This document shows, in pieces, positions 7,268 to 16,178 of a stretch of 64,000 nucleotides of DNA; the stretch's first letter is position 1, and every line of letters starts with the position of its first letter. The notes under the pieces were generated by a model. It was not told where the DNA came from and made no database searches. It saw only the letters and a program-made list of their open reading frames with translations. Source of the stretch: Stutzerimonas stutzeri. Its GTDB lineage: Bacteria; Pseudomonadota; Gammaproteobacteria; Pseudomonadales; Pseudomonadaceae. The stretch is taken from contig NZ_JANGEY010000005.1 of assembly GCF_024451105.1 (NCBI RefSeq), forward strand, positions 124,001-188,000, read 5' to 3'. A program made the position numbers and the translations under genes.

Positions 7268-8962
7268 GTGTCTTGGTTAGTTCGACAGAAAATCGGCATT
7301 AAACTTGTTGCCGGATTCTTGCTGGTTTCGTTTGTCGGTGCGCTGATCGGCGTGCTGGGAATTCTGAAGGCGGCACAGATGAACGAGTTGGCCACGGCGA
7401 TGTACGAGAACGAGGCCATCGGCATTCGCCGCATCGGCGAGGTGGAGAACCGCTTCATCGCCGCGACCCGGGCGCTGCGCAGCGCCATCCTGGCCGGCTC
7501 CCCGCTCGAGCGCGAGCTGGCCGTGATCGACGTTCGCGAGCACCTGCAGAGCGCGAACGTCGAACTGCTCGAGGCGAAGAAGACCTTCGTGACGGAGCGT
7601 GGCCTGCTCGATGCGCAACGGGCGCAGAAAGCCCTCGACGATTACCGGCAGATCGCCGAGGAGGTCGTCCGCCGGCTGGAGACGGACGATCCGGACCGTG
7701 CGCGCAACGCCGCCGACTACCTCGCCAGCGAGGCTCGCCCAGTGGCCGAGCGCACCGAGGAGCTGCTGGGGCAGATGGTCGAGGCGAAGACGGCGAATGC
7801 CGGGCGCATCGCCCGGGAGACCGGCGAGATCTACGCCGGCAACCGCCTGCTGCTGGTTGCCCTGACCGTGCTGGGCGTGCTGGCGGGCATCCTGATCGGC
7901 ACGTTGCTGACCCGCAGCCTCACCCGCCAGCTCGGCGGTGAGCCATGCGAGGTGGCCGCGTTGGCCGCCAGCATCGCCAACGGCGACCTGACCGCGCGCA
8001 TTGACCTGTCGCGCGCCGCGCCGGGCAGCGTCGCCCACGCGATGGGGCGGATGCAGGAGGCGCTGAGCCGCGTGGTCGGCTCCGTGCGCGCCGGCAGCGA
8101 CGGCATCGCCAGCGGCTCCGCGCAGATCGCCAGCGGCAATCTCGACCTCTCCTCGCGCACCGAGCAGCAGGCGGCCTCGCTGGAGCAGACCGCGGCGAGC
8201 ATGGAAGAGCTGACCTCCACCGTGAGGCAGAACGCCGACAACGCCCGACAGGCCAGCGCCCTGGCCAGCGACGCCTCGAGCACTGCCGAGCATGGCCGTC
8301 AGGTGGTCCATCAGGTGGTCGACACCATGCAGGGCATCACCGACAGTTCGCAGCGCATCGCCAGGATCATCGACGTGATCGACTCGATCGCCTTCCAGAC
8401 CAACATCCTGGCGTTGAACGCCTCGGTGGAGGCCGCGCGGGCCGGCGAGCAGGGGCGTGGCTTCGCCGTGGTGGCCGGCGAGGTGCGCAACCTGGCCAGC
8501 CGCAGCGCGGAGGCGGCGCGCGAGATCAAGGCGCTGATCGAGGAGTCCGCCCTGCGGGTCGAGGGCGGCTCCAGGCTGGTCGAGCAGGCCGGCAGGACCA
8601 TGGCCGAGGTGGTCGGCGCAGTGCGTCGGGTCAGCGACATCATCGACGAGATCTCCGCCGCCTCCATGGAGCAGAGCGAGGGCATCGCCCAGATCAATGC
8701 GGCGGTGGCGCAGATGGATCAGGTGACCCAGCAGAACGCGGCCCTGGTCCAGGAGGCCTCCGCCGCTTCGGCCTCGCTGGCCGAGCAGGCGCAGCGGCTG
8801 CAGGCGGAGGTCGCCGTGTTCCGTCTGCAGGGCTCGGAGGGGGCCGGCCGTGCGCCGCTGGGCGAGGCGCCGGGCAGGCATCCCCGGCTGGCGCCGACCG
8901 TGGCGGCGCGGCCGGCGGCGGCTGGCGCAGGGGCAGGGGCCGGGGAGTGGGAGTCCTTCTGA
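7268..8962 (+). CDS. Methyl-accepting chemotaxis protein with C-terminal tethering pentapeptide
   Basis: A chemoreceptor of about 564 residues. TM1 is at about residues 12-33 ([20 protein letters not shown]), followed by a roughly 150-residue periplasmic helical sensor of the four-helix-bundle type with no cofactor motif I recognise. TM2 is at about 198-218, then a HAMP domain. The signalling domain has the conserved hairpin tip [19 protein letters not shown] and the block [16 protein letters not shown]. An Ala/Gly/Pro linker ends in EWESF, which resembles the xWxxF pentapeptide that docks CheR/CheB. The start is probably the GTG at 7268, because GGAGAGG lies eight bases upstream; a TTG further up is an alternative. 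It sits alone between the LitR-like gene and the LOV gene. Confidence 0.88.
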   Translation: MSWLVRQKIGIKLVAGFLLVSFVGALIGVLGILKAAQMNELATAMYENEAIGIRRIGEVENRFIAATRALRSAILAGSPLERELAVIDVREHLQSANVELLEAKKTFVTERGLLDAQRAQKALDDYRQIAEEVVRRLETDDPDRARNAADYLASEARPVAERTEELLGQMVEAKTANAGRIARETGEIYAGNRLLLVALTVLGVLAGILIGTLLTRSLTRQLGGEPCEVAALAASIANGDLTARIDLSRAAPGSVAHAMGRMQEALSRVVGSVRAGSDGIASGSAQIASGNLDLSSRTEQQAASLEQTAASMEELTSTVRQNADNARQASALASDASSTAEHGRQVVHQVVDTMQGITDSSQRIARIIDVIDSIAFQTNILALNASVEAARAGEQGRGFAVVAGEVRNLASRSAEAAREIKALIEESALRVEGGSRLVEQAGRTMAEVVGAVRRVSDIIDEISAASMEQSEGIAQINAAVAQMDQVTQQNAALVQEASAASASLAEQAQRLQAEVAVFRLQGSEGAGRAPLGEAPGRHPRLAPTVAARPAAAGAGAGAGEWESF

Positions 8963-8999
8963 GGCGCGGGCCGATGGCGCCGGCCCGCTCGCGGCCGGG

Positions 9000-9455
9000 T
9001 CAGCCCCGGGCGGCGCGCAGGGCCGCCAGCTCGGCCCGCACGCCGGCCAGTTCGGCCTCCAGCTCGCGCACCCGCTGCTGGGCCTCGACCTGCTCGGTGA
9101 CGTCCTTCTGGATGCCGATGTAGTAGGTCAGCTGGTCGGCTTCGTTGAACACCGGAGTGATCGACAGCTCGTTCCAGAACGGCGAGCCGTCCTTGCGGTA
9201 GTTGCGGATCACCTGACGGCACGGGCGGTGCTCGTGCACCGCACGGCGGATCAGGTCCAGTCCCGGCTGGGCGCGGTCTCCGGCCTGCAGGAAGCGGCAG
9301 TCCTGGTAGAGGATGTCGTCGACGCTGTAGCCGGTCAGCCGCTCGAACGCCGCGTTGGCATAGATGAGGATGTTGTCGTCGCCTTCCTGTTCGGCCACCA
9401 CGATGCCGTCGTTGGAAGCGTCGACTACCAGTTGCAGCAGTTTGGCGTTGATCAT
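9000..9455 (-). CDS. Short LOV-domain blue-light photoreceptor
   Basis: A 151-residue single-domain LOV protein. The FMN-adduct cysteine is in YQDCRFLQAGDR (about residues 50-61), equivalent to the canonical GxNCRFLQ. The FMN-contact blocks NYRKDGSPFWNELSITPV and IGIQKDVTEQ follow. The N-terminal cap (MINAKLLQLVVDASNDGIVVA) and a C-terminal coiled-coil-like helix (QRVRELEAELAGVRAELAAL) match the layout of P. putida PpSB1-LOV. There is no fused effector, so output must go through a partner. The adjacent class II LitR-like regulator is the obvious candidate, since in P. putida short LOV proteins and LitR homologues act together in light-induced transcription. It is leftward, convergent with the chemoreceptor gene and divergent from the flavodoxin gene. 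Confidence 0.92.
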   Translation of the reverse strand: MINAKLLQLVVDASNDGIVVAEQEGDDNILIYANAAFERLTGYSVDDILYQDCRFLQAGDRAQPGLDLIRRAVHEHRPCRQVIRNYRKDGSPFWNELSITPVFNEADQLTYYIGIQKDVTEQVEAQQRVRELEAELAGVRAELAALRAARG

Positions 9456-9583
9456 CGGGACTGTCCTCGGGGTGATGGCCGCATTCTAATCCATCGCCGT
9501 CCGCTTGCCATGCCGATGCGGGCGCGTCTGCCGGCCGATGGGGCATAATCGGCGGTCCTGTCAGAACGCCCGGGAGGGCCGCC

Positions 9584-10036
9584 ATGCTCCAGCTCGCCAT
9601 CGTTTCCGGTTCCGCCTTCGGCACTGCCGAGGAGGTCGCCCGCCATGCCGAGCAGTTCCTCCGCGACGCCGGCATCGCGGCCCGCCATCTGCCGCGCGTC
9701 GGTCTCGAGGAACTGCTGGACCTGGACCCGCAGGCGCTGCTGGTGGTGACCTCGACCACCGGGATGGGCGAGGTACCGGACGACCTGCAGGCGCTGCTCG
9801 ACGAGATCGAGGCCTGGCAGCCCGACTGGCGCGGTCGGCCGCTGGCGGTGATCGGCCTGGGCGATACCGCTTACGGCGAGCAGTTCTGCGCCGCCGCCCT
9901 GCAGGCGCACATGCTGCTGCTGCGCCTCGGCATGCGTGATCTGCAGTCGCAACTGCAGCTGGACGCCAGCGAGACGGTGACGCCGGCCGAGGACGCCGAG
10001 CCCTGGCTGGCACGGCTGGCCGCCAATCTGGGCTGA
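9584..10036 (+). CDS. Flavodoxin, MioC-like
   Basis: A 150-residue flavodoxin-fold protein. The phosphate-binding loop is SGSAFGTAEEVA near the N terminus, the second FMN loop is TSTTGMGEVPDD at about 54-65, and the third is IGLGDTAYGEQFC at about 85-97. It is a single-domain electron carrier with no reductase domain attached. GGGAGG lies just before the ATG. The neighbour order with the fol genes resembles the flavodoxin near folE in P. aeruginosa (PA3435-PA3438, from memory). Its redox partner is not evident here. Confidence 0.85.
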   Translation: MLQLAIVSGSAFGTAEEVARHAEQFLRDAGIAARHLPRVGLEELLDLDPQALLVVTSTTGMGEVPDDLQALLDEIEAWQPDWRGRPLAVIGLGDTAYGEQFCAAALQAHMLLLRLGMRDLQSQLQLDASETVTPAEDAEPWLARLAANLG

Positions 10037-10207
10037 TCGCGCGCCGCGCGGCGGACAGGCCGCCGCACGGCGCCTATACTCCAGACAAGAAGCAGAAGCG
10101 TCAGGCGACCGCAGGTCGTCATGCCAGCCGCTCCGGGGGGATCACGCTGGGCAGCAGCCGGGCGGGTCGGCACAGACGCCATCCACCGACCAGTCAGGAG
10201 TACGCCC

Positions 10208-11230
10208 ATGTTCGCCATCATGGAAAACGCGCGTCTCGAGGAGCTGCACCTGGCCAGCGACCCGGCGACGGGCCTGCGGGCGATCATCGCCATCCACAAC
10301 ACCCATCTCGGCCCGGCCCTCGGCGGCTGCCGCTATCTGACCTATGCCGACGAGGACAGCGCGCTGCGCGACGCCGTGCGCCTGGCCCGCGGCATGAGCT
10401 ACAAGGCGGCGCTGGCTGGCCTGGCGCAGGGCGGCGGCAAGGCGGTGATCGTCCGCCCGCCGCACGTCGCCGATCGTGCCGCGCTGTTCGAGGCTTTCGG
10501 CCGCTTCATCGACACGCTCGGCGGCCGCTATATCACCGCCGTCGACAGCGGCACCTCGGGTGCCGACATGGACTGCATCGCTCGCCATACCCCGCACGTC
10601 ACCAGCACCACCGCCGGCGGCGATCCCTCGCCGCACACCGCGCTCGGCGTGTTCGCCGGTATCCGCGCCACCGCCCGGGCGCGCCTGGGCGGCGACTCGC
10701 TGGAGGGGCTGTGTGTCGCCGTGCAGGGACTCGGTCACGTCGGCTTCGCCCTCGCCGAGCATCTGGCCGCGGCCGGCGCGCGGCTGCTGGTCAGCGACAT
10801 CGACGAGGGGCGCCTGGCGCTGGCGGTCGAGCGGCTCGGCGCACGCCCGGTGGCCGCCGATGCCCTGATCGGCGCGCCCTGCGACATCCTCGTGCCCTGC
10901 GGCCTGGGTGGGGTGATCAACCCGCAGAGCATCGATCGGCTGCGCTGCGCGGCGGTGGCCGGCGCCGCCAACAACCAGCTGGACAGTCCGGAGATGGGCG
11001 ACGAGCTGGCGGCGCGCGGCATCCTCTACGCCCCCGACTACGTGATCAACTCCGGCGGCCTGATCTTCGTCGCCCTCCAGCACCAGGGCCGCAGTCCGGC
11101 GGAGATCACCGCCCACCTGGCGCAGATCGGCCACCGGCTCGAGGAGATCTACAGCGAGGCGCAGGCCGAGCGGCGTTCGCCGGCGCGGGTCGCCGACGAC
11201 CTGGCCGAGCGGCTGATCTACGGTTCCTGA
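10208..11230 (+). CDS. ldh: Leucine dehydrogenase (Glu/Leu/Phe/Val dehydrogenase family)
   Basis: A 340-residue NAD-dependent amino-acid dehydrogenase that deaminates leucine, valine and isoleucine to 2-oxoacids. The glycine-rich substrate site is GPALGGCR, the catalytic Lys lies in LAQGGGKAVI, and the NAD site is VQGLGHVGFALAEHL at about residues 175-190. The ATG has CAGGAG upstream and a TATACT -10-like sequence lies at 10075. It is first in a four-gene run with the E1 alpha, E1 beta and E2 genes, which would decarboxylate the oxoacid it makes. Confidence 0.92.
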   Translation: MFAIMENARLEELHLASDPATGLRAIIAIHNTHLGPALGGCRYLTYADEDSALRDAVRLARGMSYKAALAGLAQGGGKAVIVRPPHVADRAALFEAFGRFIDTLGGRYITAVDSGTSGADMDCIARHTPHVTSTTAGGDPSPHTALGVFAGIRATARARLGGDSLEGLCVAVQGLGHVGFALAEHLAAAGARLLVSDIDEGRLALAVERLGARPVAADALIGAPCDILVPCGLGGVINPQSIDRLRCAAVAGAANNQLDSPEMGDELAARGILYAPDYVINSGGLIFVALQHQGRSPAEITAHLAQIGHRLEEIYSEAQAERRSPARVADDLAERLIYGS

Positions 11231-11300
11231 TGCGCCGTCCCACGCCCGGCGCCTGCCGCGCCAGGCCGCCACGCACCGGCAAGGTGCCAGGGAGGAAGCC

Positions 11301-12398
11301 ATGCCCCACAGCTCCATCGAACTGCCCTACACCCGCTACCTCGACGCTGAGGGCCGCCCAGTGGTGCCGCTGCCCGACTGGGCGCTGGACGGCGAGCGGC
11401 TGCTGGCGCTGTATCGCGCCATGGTCCGCACCCGCCTGTTCGACCAGAAGGTGATCGCCCTGCAGCGCACCGGGCGGGTCGGCACCTACGCCTCGAGTCT
11501 CGGCCAGGAGGCGGTCGGCGCCGCCGTCGGCAGCCTGCTGCGCGCCGACGACGTGCTGGTGCCCTACTACCGCGACACCGCCAGCCAGCTGCTGCGCGGG
11601 GTGAGCATGACCGAGATGCTGCTCTACTGGGGCGGCGACGAGCGCGGCAGCGACTACCGCGGCGCAGCGGCGCGCGGCGACTTTCCGCTGTGCGTGCCGA
11701 TCGCTACCCAGGCGCTGCACGCCTGCGGGGTGGCCAGCGCGTTCAAGATCCGCGGCGAACACCGGGTGGCGCTGACTACCTGCGGCGACGGCGCGACCAG
11801 CAAGGGCGACTTCCTCGAGGCGCTCAACGTCGCCGGCACCTGGCAGTTGCCGGTGGTGTTCGTGGTCAACAACAACCAGTGGGCCATCTCGGTGCCGCGG
11901 CGCATCCAGTGCGGCGCGCCGACCCTGGCGCAGAAGGCGCTCGGCGCCGGCTTCAGCGGCGAGCAGGTGGACGGCAACGACGTGATCGCGGTGGTCGAGC
12001 GCCTGCGCCTGGCCATCGAGCGCGCCCGCCACGGCAAGGGGCCGAGCCTGCTCGAATGCATCACCTACCGGCTGTGCGACCACACCACCGCCGACGACGC
12101 CACCCGCTACCGCAGCGCCGAGGAGGTCAACCAGGCCTGGCACGAGGAGCCGGTCAAGCGTCTGCAGACCTACCTGGTCGGCCGTGGGCTGTGGGGCGAG
12201 ACGCGCGAGCAGGCGCTGATCGCCGAGTGCCAGGCCGAGCTGCAGCAGGCCGTCGATGCCTACGAGGCGCTGGCCGCGCAGGACCCGCTGTCGGTGTTCG
12301 AGCATGTCTACGCGCACTGGCCGCAGGCGCTGGCCGAGCAGCGCGAGCAGTTCGCCGAGCGCGTCGCCCGGCGTAAGCAAGGAGCCGACCATGAGTGA
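11301..12398 (+). CDS. 2-Oxoacid dehydrogenase E1 alpha (branched-chain type)
   Basis: A 365-residue thiamine-diphosphate enzyme subunit. The ThDP site is the family GDGATSKGDFLEALNVA at about residues 160-176, closing with NNNQWAISVP at about 190. The N-terminal YYRD block is at about 92. With the adjacent E1 beta it decarboxylates 2-oxoacids and passes the acyl group to the lipoyl E2. The neighbour leucine dehydrogenase argues for branched-chain oxoacids, although similar genes are often labelled pyruvate dehydrogenase (PA3417-type). Its stop overlaps the E1 beta start by eight bases. Confidence 0.88.
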   Translation: MPHSSIELPYTRYLDAEGRPVVPLPDWALDGERLLALYRAMVRTRLFDQKVIALQRTGRVGTYASSLGQEAVGAAVGSLLRADDVLVPYYRDTASQLLRGVSMTEMLLYWGGDERGSDYRGAAARGDFPLCVPIATQALHACGVASAFKIRGEHRVALTTCGDGATSKGDFLEALNVAGTWQLPVVFVVNNNQWAISVPRRIQCGAPTLAQKALGAGFSGEQVDGNDVIAVVERLRLAIERARHGKGPSLLECITYRLCDHTTADDATRYRSAEEVNQAWHEEPVKRLQTYLVGRGLWGETREQALIAECQAELQQAVDAYEALAAQDPLSVFEHVYAHWPQALAEQREQFAERVARRKQGADHE

Positions 12399-13377
12399 GA
12401 AAAAGTACAGCCTGCTGGAGGCGGTCAACCTGGCCTTGCACCGCGCCATGCGCGAGGACGAGAACGTGGTGGTGCTCGGCGAGGACATCGGCGTCAACGG
12501 CGGCGTGTTCCGCGCCACCCTCGGGCTGCGCGAGGCGTTCGGCCTCAAGCGGGTGATCGACACCCCGCTGGCCGAGAACATGATCGCCGGCCTGTCGGTC
12601 GGCATGGCCGCCCAGGGCCTCAGACCGGTGATGGAGATCCAGTTCCTCGGCTTCATCTACGCCGCCATGGAGCAACTGGTGTCGCACGCCGCACGGCTGC
12701 GCAACCGCACCCGCGGGCGGCTCGCCTGTCCGCTGGTGGTGCGTTCGCCGATGGGGGCCGGCATCCGTGCCCCTGAGCACCACAGCGAAGCCACCGAGGC
12801 GCTGTTCGCCCACATCCCTGGTCTGCGCGTGGTGGTGCCTTCGTCGCCGGCGCGCGCCTACGGCTTGCTGCTGGCGGCCATCGACGACCCCGATCCGGTG
12901 GTGTTCCTCGAGCCGACCCGCCTGTACCGGATGAACCCGCAGCCGCTGGCCGACGACGGCCGGCGGCTGCCGCTGGACAGCTGCTTCACCCTGCGCGAGG
13001 GCGGCGACCTGACCCTGGTCAGCTGGGGCGCCAGCGTGCACGAGACCCTGCAGGCGGCCGCGCTGCTGGCCGAGCGCGGCGTCAGCGCCGAGGTGATCGA
13101 CGTCGCCTGCCTCAAGCCGCTGGACCTCGACACCCTCGAGGCCTCGGTGCGCAAGACCGGGCGCTGCGTGATCGTCCACGAGGCACCGAAGAGCGGCGGG
13201 GTGGGCGCGGAGATCGCCGCCAGCCTGTACGAGCGCGCGCTGCTCGACCTGCACGCGCCGATCCAGCGGGTCGCCGCGCCGGATATCCCGCCGCCGCTGT
13301 ACCGCCTGGAGCCGTACTACCTCCCGGACGTCGGCGACATCCTCGCCGCCTGCGAGACGGTGCTGGAGTACGCCTGA
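12391..13377 (+). CDS. 2-Oxoacid dehydrogenase E1 beta
   Basis: A 328-residue transketolase-like beta subunit. It begins MSEKKYSLLEAVNLALHRAM and has the blocks VVLGEDIGVNGGVFR, DTPLAENMIAGLSVGMA, and IQFLGFIYAAMEQL, with the C-terminal domain from about residue 195 (DLTLVSWGASVHETL). It completes the ThDP site of the alpha subunit. AAGGAG precedes the ATG, which lies inside the end of the alpha gene, so translation is coupled. E2 follows after a 184-bp gap that holds a palindromic repeat. Confidence 0.9.
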   Translation: MSEKKYSLLEAVNLALHRAMREDENVVVLGEDIGVNGGVFRATLGLREAFGLKRVIDTPLAENMIAGLSVGMAAQGLRPVMEIQFLGFIYAAMEQLVSHAARLRNRTRGRLACPLVVRSPMGAGIRAPEHHSEATEALFAHIPGLRVVVPSSPARAYGLLLAAIDDPDPVVFLEPTRLYRMNPQPLADDGRRLPLDSCFTLREGGDLTLVSWGASVHETLQAAALLAERGVSAEVIDVACLKPLDLDTLEASVRKTGRCVIVHEAPKSGGVGAEIAASLYERALLDLHAPIQRVAAPDIPPPLYRLEPYYLPDVGDILAACETVLEYA

Positions 13378-13489
13378 TGATCGGTAATCGGCAGGGGGGA
13401 CAACGGCGCAGCCTTGTCCACCGTTGCGCGATGCGCTGGCAAAGACCTGCGGTCGCTCCCCCCCTGTGGTCTGAACCACGCCTGAGCCT

Positions 13490-13550
13490 GTAGGGTGCGC
13501 CGTGCGCACCCGCATGGACTGAAGCGACCGGTGCGCATGGCGCACCCTAC
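13490..13550. repeat. Palindromic repeat, GTAGGGTGCGC type
   Basis: A near-perfect 61-bp hairpin: GTAGGGTGCGCCGTGCGCACC on the left pairs with GGTGCGCATGGCGCACCCTAC on the right, around a 19-base loop. It sits inside the E1 beta-E2 gap, and its right end runs straight into the E2 ribosome site (GGAGAATCGCC). It may form a transcript hairpin that affects E2 expression. Confidence 0.75.
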
Positions 13551-13561
13551 GGAGAATCGCC

Positions 13562-14674
13562 ATGAAACATTTCAAGCTGCCCGACCTCGGCGAAGGCCTG
13601 CAGGAGGCGGAAATCGTCAAGTGGCACGTCCAGGCCGGCGACGACGTCAAGGCCGACCAGTTGCTGGTCTCGGTGGAGACCGCCAAGGCCATCGTCGACA
13701 TTCCCGCGCCCTACGACGGCGTGGTGGCCAGGACCTACGGCGCCGAGGGCGACATCCTCCACGTCGGCGAGCCGCTGCTGGCCTACGAGGGCGAGGGCGA
13801 GGACACCGGCACCGTGGTCGGCAAGCTGGAGGCCGGCGAGGCGGGCGGCGGCGACAGCTTCTTCGTCGGCGCCGCGCCCTCGACCCGCGAGCACCTGGCG
13901 CCGCGCGCCACTCCGGCGGTGCGCCAGCTGGCCCAGCGCCTCGGCGTCGAACTGGCCGGGCTCTCCGGCTCCGGCGCCGATGGACTGATCACCCGCGCCG
14001 ACGTCGAGGCAGCCGCCGAGAGCGCGCGCAGCAGCTTCGGCGGCGAGCGCCTGCGCGGCGTGCGGCGCAGCATGGCGCTGAACATGGCGCGCGCCCACGC
14101 CGAGGTGGTGCCGGTGATGCTGGTCGAGGACGCCGACCTCAGCCGCTGGGCGTCCATCCGTGACCCGCTGGTGCGCCTGGCCCAGGCCATCGCCGAGGCC
14201 TGTCGCGCCGAGCCGGGACTCAACGTCTGGTTCGACGGCAAGGCCATGGCGATCCGCCAGCATGACCGTCTCGACCTGGGCATCGCGGTGGACACCCCCG
14301 ACGGCCTGTTCGTGCCGGTGCTGCACAACGTCGGCGGGCGCACGGCCGACGACCTGCGCGAGGGCATGCGACGCATGCGCGAGGCGGTCAAGGCGCGCTC
14401 GATCCCGCCCAAGGACATGATGGGCGCGACCCTGACCCTGTCCAACTTCGGCACCCTGTTCGGCCGCTACGCCAGCCCGGTGGTGGTGCCGCCGCAGGTG
14501 GCGATCATCGGCGCCGGCAAGATCCGTGACCAGCCGGTGGCGGTCGATGGCCGGGTGGCGGTGCACCCGGTCATGCCGCTGTCGCTGACTTTCGACCACC
14601 GCGTGGTCACCGGCGGCGAGGCGGCGCGCTTCTTCAAGGTGCTGGTGGAGGCGCTGGAGCAGCCGGAAGGCTGA
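13562..14674 (+). CDS. 2-Oxoacid dehydrogenase E2 (dihydrolipoyl acyltransferase)
   Basis: A 370-residue E2 core. One lipoyl domain covers about residues 1-80, with the lipoyl Lys in SVETAKAIVDIP. The E3/E1-binding domain is at about 115-150 (ATPAVRQLAQRLGVELAGL), and the acyltransferase domain begins at about 165. The C-terminal active site reads TFDHRVVTGGEAARFF. The catalytic His of DHR is kept, but the usual DHRxxDG has Thr-Gly in place of Asp-Gly. The inner core is correspondingly short. It completes the complex with the upstream E1 genes. E3 is not in the window. Confidence 0.88.
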   Translation: MKHFKLPDLGEGLQEAEIVKWHVQAGDDVKADQLLVSVETAKAIVDIPAPYDGVVARTYGAEGDILHVGEPLLAYEGEGEDTGTVVGKLEAGEAGGGDSFFVGAAPSTREHLAPRATPAVRQLAQRLGVELAGLSGSGADGLITRADVEAAAESARSSFGGERLRGVRRSMALNMARAHAEVVPVMLVEDADLSRWASIRDPLVRLAQAIAEACRAEPGLNVWFDGKAMAIRQHDRLDLGIAVDTPDGLFVPVLHNVGGRTADDLREGMRRMREAVKARSIPPKDMMGATLTLSNFGTLFGRYASPVVVPPQVAIIGAGKIRDQPVAVDGRVAVHPVMPLSLTFDHRVVTGGEAARFFKVLVEALEQPEG

Positions 14675-14765
14675 GCAGCCATGACCGGCGGGTGAACGGG
14701 TTGGCTGGCGTCGTCGACATGGCGGTGTAACATCGCTGCAAGGATCACGACCACGGAGAATCGCC

Positions 14766-15932
14766 ATGCCTGCTGCAGACCTGCCACCCTGTTCCGTACT
14801 GCTGCTCGCCGGCGGGCGCGGGCAGCGCATGGGCGGGGTGGACAAGGGGTTGGTGGAGTTCGCCGGCCGCCCGCTGATCGCCACCCTCAGTGAGCGGGTG
14901 CAGCCGCTGACCGACGATCTGATCATCTCCTGCAACCGCAACGCCGAGCTCTATGCGCTGTGGGCCGACCGGCTGGTCAGCGACGACAGCGACGACTTCC
15001 CCGGTCCGCTGGCCGGCATCCGGGCCGGCCTGGCCGCGATGCGTCACGACTGGCTGCTGGTATTGCCCTGCGATGCGCCGCAGATCGACGACGACCTGCT
15101 CTCGGCCATGCGCCACCAGGCACTGCGCGAGCCGCAGCGGCCGCTGCTGCTGCGCCGCGGCAACCAGCCGGAGCCGCTGTTCTGCATGATCCCGCGCTGC
15201 CTGCAGGGCGAACTGGAGCGTGTCTGGCAGGCCGGCGAACGCAGTCCGCTGCGCTTCCTGCTCGGCGCCGACGCGCAGGTGCTCGGCTGCGCCCCGGACG
15301 ATCCGCGGCTGGCCAACCTGAACACCCTGGAGGCTCTCGGGGCGGCGGCGCCGCGCCTCGCCGGCGACCAGGGCGCCGCCGTCGCGGAGCCGCCCCAGGC
15401 AGCTGGCACGGGAGTTGCTGAACCTGTTCGGCAGACCGTCGCGGCAGCGACTGCGGGGCTGACCCATCTCGATGCGCGGGGGCGCGCCAGCATGGTCGAC
15501 GTCACCGAAAAGGCCGTCACCGCCCGCGAGGCCAGCGCCGAGGCGCTGGTGCGCATGCAGGCGCAGACCCTCGAGTTGATCGTCGGCGGCGGCCATCCCA
15601 AGGGCGACGTGTTCGCCGTGGCGCGGGTCGCCGGGATCATGGCGGCGAAGAAGACCCACGAGCTGATCCCGCTGTGCCACCCGCTGCTGCTTACCGGGAT
15701 CCGCGTCGAACTGGAGGCGCAGGGCAGCGACACGGTGCGCATCGTCGCTACCTGCAGGCTGGCCGGACAGACCGGGGTGGAGATGGAGGCGCTGACCGCC
15801 GCCAGCGTCGCCGCCCTGACCCTCTACGACATGTGCAAGGCGGTGGACCGCGGCATGAGCATCGAGCGCGTGCGGCTGCTGGAGAAGAGCGGCGGCAAGA
15901 GCGGCGACTACCGTGCAGAGGAGATTCGATGA
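14766..15932 (+). CDS. MobA-MoaC fusion: molybdenum cofactor guanylyltransferase / cyclic pyranopterin monophosphate synthase
   Basis: One uninterrupted 388-residue frame holds two enzymes of molybdenum cofactor synthesis. Residues 1 to about 190 are MobA: the nucleotide loop [19 protein letters not shown], then [12 protein letters not shown] and LPCDAPQID. After an Ala/Pro/Gly linker (about 191-231) comes MoaC from [19 protein letters not shown], with [45 protein letters not shown] (in parts) and a KSGGKSGDY end. Where MoaC would normally start there is GGG CTG and no ATG, GTG or TTG in the linker, so a separate moaC start is not visible. An internal ATG at 15491 would lose conserved residues. 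It is coupled to moaD by an ATGA overlap. Confidence 0.85.
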   Translation: MPAADLPPCSVLLLAGGRGQRMGGVDKGLVEFAGRPLIATLSERVQPLTDDLIISCNRNAELYALWADRLVSDDSDDFPGPLAGIRAGLAAMRHDWLLVLPCDAPQIDDDLLSAMRHQALREPQRPLLLRRGNQPEPLFCMIPRCLQGELERVWQAGERSPLRFLLGADAQVLGCAPDDPRLANLNTLEALGAAAPRLAGDQGAAVAEPPQAAGTGVAEPVRQTVAAATAGLTHLDARGRASMVDVTEKAVTAREASAEALVRMQAQTLELIVGGGHPKGDVFAVARVAGIMAAKKTHELIPLCHPLLLTGIRVELEAQGSDTVRIVATCRLAGQTGVEMEALTAASVAALTLYDMCKAVDRGMSIERVRLLEKSGGKSGDYRAEEIR

Positions 15933-16177
15933 TCGAAGTGCGCTATTTCGCCCGCTACCGCGAGACGCTGGACTGCGACGGCGAGCGCCTGCCGTGGTCG
16001 TCCGAACTGGACAGCCTGGAGGCACTGCGCCAGCTGCTGCTGGCGCGCGGCGGCGCCTGGCAGGTGCTGGCCGAGCAGTGCCTGATGTGTGCGCGCAACC
16101 AGGAGCTGTGCGACCTCGCCGAACCGTTGGCCGACGGCGACGAGGTGGCCTTCTTCCCGCCGGTGACCGGAGGCTGA
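15929..16177 (+). CDS. moaD: Molybdopterin synthase small subunit MoaD
   Basis: An 82-residue ubiquitin-fold sulfur carrier. It begins [14 protein letters not shown] and ends PVTGG, the Gly-Gly tail that is adenylated and thiocarboxylated. It donates sulfur to cyclic pyranopterin monophosphate in complex with MoaE, encoded one base downstream. Its start overlaps the MoaC stop. Confidence 0.92.
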   Translation: MIEVRYFARYRETLDCDGERLPWSSELDSLEALRQLLLARGGAWQVLAEQCLMCARNQELCDLAEPLADGDEVAFFPPVTGG

Positions 16178-16178
16178 C

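Noticed and set aside
13378-13489. Extra small gene between E1 beta and E2
   Set aside because: No ribosome site with a plausible frame; the frames present read through the repeat and have no similarity to known proteins.
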